Source of the DNA: Clostridia bacterium
GTDB taxonomy: Bacteria > Bacillota > Clostridia > Peptostreptococcales > Anaerovoracaceae
Reading direction: 5' to 3'
DNA length: 44,388 nt
Assembly: GCA_024402995.1 (NCBI GenBank)
Contig: JAKSSR010000002.1
Coordinates: 1 to 44,388, forward strand
A program made the position numbers and the translations under genes. A model generated the notes under the pieces. It saw only the letters and a program-made list of their open reading frames with translations. It had not been told where the DNA came from and ran no database searches. This document shows, in pieces, positions 41,161 through 44,388 of the stretch. Position 1 is the first letter of the stretch, and every line of letters starts with the position of its first letter.

Positions 41161-41931
41161 TTACAGGCCAAAACCGTGAGCCTTTATTGCATCTATACTT
41201 GCCTTCAGATCTGCCATAGGACCATTGGGGCAGGTATCCTGCTCAACGTAGGCAGCTTCGGTTCCGGCGGCTTCAAGAGCCTTTATTATATCTTCCATTG
41301 GTGCAAGACCTGTAAATAGAGACACTGTTCTGTCACCTTCAAATTCACCGTCAAATGCAGGGCTTCTGTAATCTTTCAGATGAACGTAGCGAAGTCTGTC
41401 CTTGTAGCGCCGGATCAAAGCACATACGTCTGTTCCCGCATAATGAGCCCAACCGGTATCAAAGGTCATGAGCCAGCCGGTTTCGCGGAAAATCGTTTCG
41501 AGAACTGACTCTTCAAGGGTTGGGTCAAATTCGAACCAGTGATTGTGGTAAGCTAGCTTAAGGCCTGCCTTTTCCAGTTTTTCCGCAGCGGGATCCAGGT
41601 CATCGATCATGTCCTTGATCCTGACCTTACGTGTATCTCCGATGAAATAGCCTGTGGGATAACCGACTCCGACAACAGAGCAGCCGAGGATCTTATGGTT
41701 CTCTATGACCTGGTCGGTATTGTTAATGATCTCAGGGATCGGTGTATGGGTAAGGCCTACATGAAGCTCAAGTTTGTCGGCGAATTCCCTGGCAGTTTTG
41801 TACTCAAAGGGGAAACCGCTGAACTGAACAGAGGCGTATCCCATATCCTTCAATTCTTTCATGGTCTTATATAGGCCCTCGGGTGTCTGGCAAAGATCCC
41901 TTGCCGTATATAACTGTGCACCAAATAACAT
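41161..41931 (-). CDS. Sugar phosphate isomerase/epimerase-type TIM barrel
   Basis: 256 residues from MLFGAQLYTARD (ATG 41929-41931, SD AGGAG five bases before); an in-frame ATG seven codons upstream lies before that SD and is not used. Motifs: GYASVQFSGFPFEYK, LHVGLTHTPIP, AYHNHWFEFDP (metal region), LMTFDTGWAHYAG, RYVHLKDYRSP, and EAAYVEQDT. This is the inosose/xylose-isomerase-like fold. It is the first non-transport gene of the operon, separated from the ABC genes by 75 bp that hold a long hairpin. Substrate unknown. Confidence 0.92.
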   Translation of the reverse strand: MLFGAQLYTARDLCQTPEGLYKTMKELKDMGYASVQFSGFPFEYKTAREFADKLELHVGLTHTPIPEIINNTDQVIENHKILGCSVVGVGYPTGYFIGDTRKVRIKDMIDDLDPAAEKLEKAGLKLAYHNHWFEFDPTLEESVLETIFRETGWLMTFDTGWAHYAGTDVCALIRRYKDRLRYVHLKDYRSPAFDGEFEGDRTVSLFTGLAPMEDIIKALEAAGTEAAYVEQDTCPNGPMADLKASIDAIKAHGFGL

Positions 41932-41956
41932 AATGTCTCCTGTAAAAAGCAAAGTG

Positions 41957-41986
41957 ACGTTCCCCGTTTTTTCAAACGAGGAACGT
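41957..41986 (-). other. Intercistronic 13-bp hairpin with GAAA tetraloop
   Basis: ACGTTCCTCGTTT (minus strand, 41974-41986) pairs with AAACGGGGAACGT (41957-41969) through 13 bp with a single G-U pair and a GAAA loop. The T5 run (minus strand) begins 8 bases later, too far for a standard terminator. It may act as an attenuator or a processing/stability element between the ABC transporter genes and the catabolic genes. Confidence 0.7.
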
Positions 41987-42006
41987 TTCTGAAAAGTCTT
42001 TTTCTT

Positions 42007-43020
42007 CTATTTTTCCATACTGCCGCTGACCAGGTGACATGCGACCATATGGCCGTCACCAATATCAACGCTGGCGGGCTTTTGCATGCAGGCGTCTGTA
42101 GCAAAGCGGCAGCGAGTTCTGAAGTGGCAGCCTTGAGGCGGATTGACGGGGCTGGGAATATCTCCTTCCAGGAGAATTCTTTCACGTCTTGCGCCTTCGT
42201 CTACCTGAGGAATTGCGGAAAGCAATGCCTGAGTATAGGGATGAGTGGGATTGTCATAGATCTGATCGACAGTACCAAGCTCGACCATCTGTCCCAGATA
42301 CATGATCGCGACTCTGTCGCAGATATGTTCAACAACAGAAAGGTCATGGCTGATGAACAGATAAGTGAGTCCCAGCTTTTCCTGCAGATCCTCAAGAAGG
42401 TTGAGGATCTGAGCTCTGACGGAAACGTCCAGAGCGGAAACAGGTTCATCGCAGACCAGCAGGCTGGGGTTGGTTGCCAGCGCTCTGGCGATGACGATCC
42501 TCTGGCGCTGTCCTCCGGAGAATTCGTGAGGATAGCGGCTTATGTATTCTCTGTCGAGGCCGACCATATCCATAAGCTCGTAAATACGCTCAAGCTGAGC
42601 CTTCTTGTCGGTAATGACACCGGTAATATCCATCTGCTCCCTGAGGATCCTCTCAACCTTCATTCTCGGGTTAAGGGCGCTGTAGGGATCCTGGAATACG
42701 ATCTGCATGTGCTGGCGGATCTTGCGCAGCTTCTTACCTTTAAGAGCTCTCAAGTCCTGACCGTCATAGTAGATCTCGCCTCCGGTAGGTTCTGCCAGTC
42801 GGAGAATGGTTCTGGCCAGAGTGGTCTTGCCGCATCCGGATTCACCGACAATACCGAGAGTCTCGCCTTTGACGAGCTTGATAGATACTTCGTCAACGGC
42901 CTGAACATACTTCTGCTTTTCAAAGATCCACTTCTTTACAGGGAACCACTGTTTCAGATTCTTAACGACTACGAAGGAATCTTCCATGTCAACATTCTTG
43001 TTTTCAACATACTTTGCCAT
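42007..43020 (-). CDS. Oligopeptide/dipeptide ABC transporter ATP-binding protein (OppF/DppF type)
   Basis: 337 residues. GIVGESGCGKTTLARTIL is the Walker A, MQIVFQDPYSALNPRM the Q-loop, FSGGQRQRIVIARAL the signature, LLVCDEPVSALDVSVRAQIL the Walker B and D-loop, and FISHDLSVVEHI the switch His. The C-terminal oligopeptide-transporter extension with the cysteine pattern PPQGCHFRTRCRFATDACM is present, typical of the OppD/OppF subfamily. It pairs with the ATPase upstream (3 bp away). Family substrates are di- and oligopeptides, nickel chelates and some oligosaccharides. The catabolic genes downstream suggest import of a sugar-peptide type compound. Confidence 0.96.
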   Translation of the reverse strand: MAKYVENKNVDMEDSFVVVKNLKQWFPVKKWIFEKQKYVQAVDEVSIKLVKGETLGIVGESGCGKTTLARTILRLAEPTGGEIYYDGQDLRALKGKKLRKIRQHMQIVFQDPYSALNPRMKVERILREQMDITGVITDKKAQLERIYELMDMVGLDREYISRYPHEFSGGQRQRIVIARALATNPSLLVCDEPVSALDVSVRAQILNLLEDLQEKLGLTYLFISHDLSVVEHICDRVAIMYLGQMVELGTVDQIYDNPTHPYTQALLSAIPQVDEGARRERILLEGDIPSPVNPPQGCHFRTRCRFATDACMQKPASVDIGDGHMVACHLVSGSMEK

Positions 43021-43023
43021 GAC

Positions 43024-43998
43024 TTAGTCCTCCTTTGCGTAGCGGAAGCATCTGACCGTATGGTTGTCTTCCAGATGAATCGTTTCAGGCTTTTCGTTCT
43101 GGCAGCGTTCAGTTGCGTACTGGCATCTGGGGGCAAATACACAGCCCTTGGGGAAATGTCCGGCTGCGGGAACAGTGCCCGGAATAACGTAGAGCTTGCC
43201 CTCTCTCTGGCCTGCGTGAGGCAGAGCGTGAAGGAGTCCTTCGGTATAGGGATGGGCGGGATTCTTGAAGAGAACTGCTGTAGGAGCTTCTTCCATGATC
43301 TCACCGCAGTAAAGGACGATGGCTCTTTCGCACATTTCGGCGACGACGCCAAGGTCGTGGGTAATGAACATGATGGCTGTTCCGGTCTCATCGCGCAGCT
43401 GTCGCATAAGAGACAGAACCTGTGCCTGAATGGTAACATCCAGAGCGGTGGTAGGTTCATCAGCGATGAGAAGTCTGGGCTTGCAGGCAAGTGCCATAGC
43501 TATCATAACACGCTGTCTCATACCGCCGGAAAGCTGATACGGATATTCCTTGACGCGCTTTTCAGGGAGAGCAACGTTTACCATTTTCAGAGCTTCGATG
43601 GATGCGGCCATAGCCTGTGCCTTATCCATACCCTGGTGAAGTCTGAATGCTTCGGAAAGCTGATAGCCGATGGTAAATACGGGGTTAAGAGAGGTCATGG
43701 GATCCTGGAAAACCATGGAGATCTTATTACCTCTCATTTTACGCATTTCACTCTTGGGGATCTCAAGAAGGTTCTGACCTTCAAATAAGATCTCGCCTTC
43801 GATTCTTGCGGGAGGTGACTTGAGAAGTCTCATGATGGACATAGCGGTCATGCTCTTTCCGCAGCCGGACTCACCGACTATGCCAAGGCTTTCACCGGCT
43901 CCGATCTCAAAACTGATACCATCGATGATCTGGGTGGTACCGTAATTGCCGTCGAAGAACAGCTTAAGATTTTTTACTTCCAATATTTTTTCGCTCAT
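43024..43998 (-). CDS. Oligopeptide/dipeptide ABC transporter ATP-binding protein (OppD/DppD type)
   Basis: 324 residues. Walker A GIVGESGCGKSMTAMSIMRL, Q-loop ISMVFQDPMTSLNPVFT, signature LSGGMRQRVMIAMALACKP, Walker B LLIADEPTTALDVTIQAQVL, switch MFITHDLGVVAEMC, and the C-terminal cysteine motif FPKGCVFAPRCQYATERC. It energises the permeases that begin with the gene to its right. The stop of the permease gene lies 13 bp before this ATG (SD AAAGGAGG). Direction and spacing show transport genes first in the operon, then degradation. Confidence 0.96.
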   Translation of the reverse strand: MSEKILEVKNLKLFFDGNYGTTQIIDGISFEIGAGESLGIVGESGCGKSMTAMSIMRLLKSPPARIEGEILFEGQNLLEIPKSEMRKMRGNKISMVFQDPMTSLNPVFTIGYQLSEAFRLHQGMDKAQAMAASIEALKMVNVALPEKRVKEYPYQLSGGMRQRVMIAMALACKPRLLIADEPTTALDVTIQAQVLSLMRQLRDETGTAIMFITHDLGVVAEMCERAIVLYCGEIMEEAPTAVLFKNPAHPYTEGLLHALPHAGQREGKLYVIPGTVPAAGHFPKGCVFAPRCQYATERCQNEKPETIHLEDNHTVRCFRYAKED

Positions 43999-44011
43999 GC
44001 TGTCCTCCTTT

Positions 44012-44388
44012 CTATCTTAATGTCGGGTCAAGAACATCGCGGACACCGTCGCCCATAATGGCAAAGGCGAAAACGGTAATAGCAATGGCAACACCGGCAT
44101 AAACGACCTGATAGGGATATACCATAACGAGGAGTCTGCCTTCGTTGACGATACCGCCCCAGGTGGGGATTCTCGGGTCAAGGCCTACGCCCAGGAAACT
44201 CATGGATGCCTGAGTAAGAACGGTGGCGCCGAGACCGTTGGTAAAGCGGATTATGAGGGGAGACAGAGTCTGGGGCAGGATGTACTTGATCATGAGTCTC
44301 ATGTCAGTAGCACCGGATGCCTTTGCGCTTTCAACAAACTCAGTTTCCTTAATAGACATAACTCTCTGTCTGACACGTCTTGCGATAC
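44012..44388 (-). CDS. ABC transporter permease (OppC/DppC type), C-terminal part (runs off right edge)
   Basis: Only the last 125 codons are present; the frame is open to base 44388. The EAA loop VESAKASGATDMRLMIKYI and LPQTLSPLIIRFTNGL identifies a binding-protein-dependent permease of the peptide/nickel family, followed by VLTQASMSFLGVGLDPRIPT, which is characteristic of the DppC/OppC end, and a last hydrophobic segment with GDGVRDVLDP. A Met inside the window (44359) is not the start: IARRVRQRV precedes it in frame. The other permease and the binding protein are expected beyond the right edge. Confidence 0.95.
   Translation of the reverse strand, partial: IARRVRQRVMSIKETEFVESAKASGATDMRLMIKYILPQTLSPLIIRFTNGLGATVLTQASMSFLGVGLDPRIPTWGGIVNEGRLLVMVYPYQVVYAGVAIAITVFAFAIMGDGVRDVLDPTLR

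Noticed and set aside
42034-43788. 584-codon plus-strand frame across the two ABC ATPase genes
   Set aside because: Walker A, signature and Walker B motifs are unmistakable on the minus strand; the plus frame has none and crosses both genes.

Overview
The window reads as chromosomal DNA of a Gram-positive, probably clostridial (Bacillota) anaerobe. The reasons are near-consensus AGGAGG ribosome-binding sites, sigma-A promoters, a SAM-I (S-box) riboswitch ahead of metK, a GEMM-I cyclic-di-GMP riboswitch, a wall-anchored surface protein and an LtaS-type sulfatase. Assignment below phylum level is inference. Nearly every gene lies on the minus strand; only a DMT-type transporter and a LysR regulator are on the plus strand. 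No tRNA, rRNA, CRISPR array or intact insertion sequence was seen.

Bases 1-8,570 form a surface and accessory region. Two paralogous secreted vWA proteins (one cut by the left edge) flank the locus. The large one has about ten MucBP-like repeats, a VPATGD sorting signal and a c-di-GMP riboswitch leader. A small conserved protein sits next to it, and the small gene and the partial vWA gene share an identical 12-bp-period direct-repeat promoter. A PD-(D/E)XK-like protein follows, then a gene-poor stretch with an imperfect 24-bp tandem array and a duplicated metK 3' end.

Bases 8,578-14,359 are housekeeping: metK under a SAM riboswitch, the operon ybaK-trmL-nth-ltaS-like, and a divergent EamA permease. 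Bases 14,687-19,469 hold an Ald-like dehydrogenase / alanine-ornithine racemase-like / MmgE-PrpD operon with a divergent LysR gene. The two promoters overlap at their -35 hexamers.

Bases 19,474-44,388 are one tightly packed minus-strand series of 22 genes, entering from beyond the right edge. It encodes an Opp/Dpp ABC importer, two TIM-barrel isomerase/epimerases, three Gfo/Idh/MocA oxidoreductases, a beta-lactamase-fold hydrolase and variant NagA and NagB enzymes. The NagB is fused in frame to a CE15 glucuronoyl-esterase-like domain. Then come a PfkB kinase, 6-phosphogluconate dehydrogenase, an SDR fructuronate-reductase candidate, a LarA-type nickel-pincer epimerase, uronate isomerase, two M20 peptidases, a D-aminoacylase, two SGNH esterases and a cytosolic NlpC/P60-like protein. 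There is no glycoside hydrolase, mannonate dehydratase or KDPG aldolase. My reading is a cytoplasmic salvage operon for an imported amino-sugar, uronate and (D-)peptide conjugate. Its uronate branch may run glucuronate > fructuronate > mannonate > gluconate (LarA-type C2 epimerisation) > 6-phosphogluconate > ribulose-5-phosphate. That pathway is inference and the most interesting proposal in the window.
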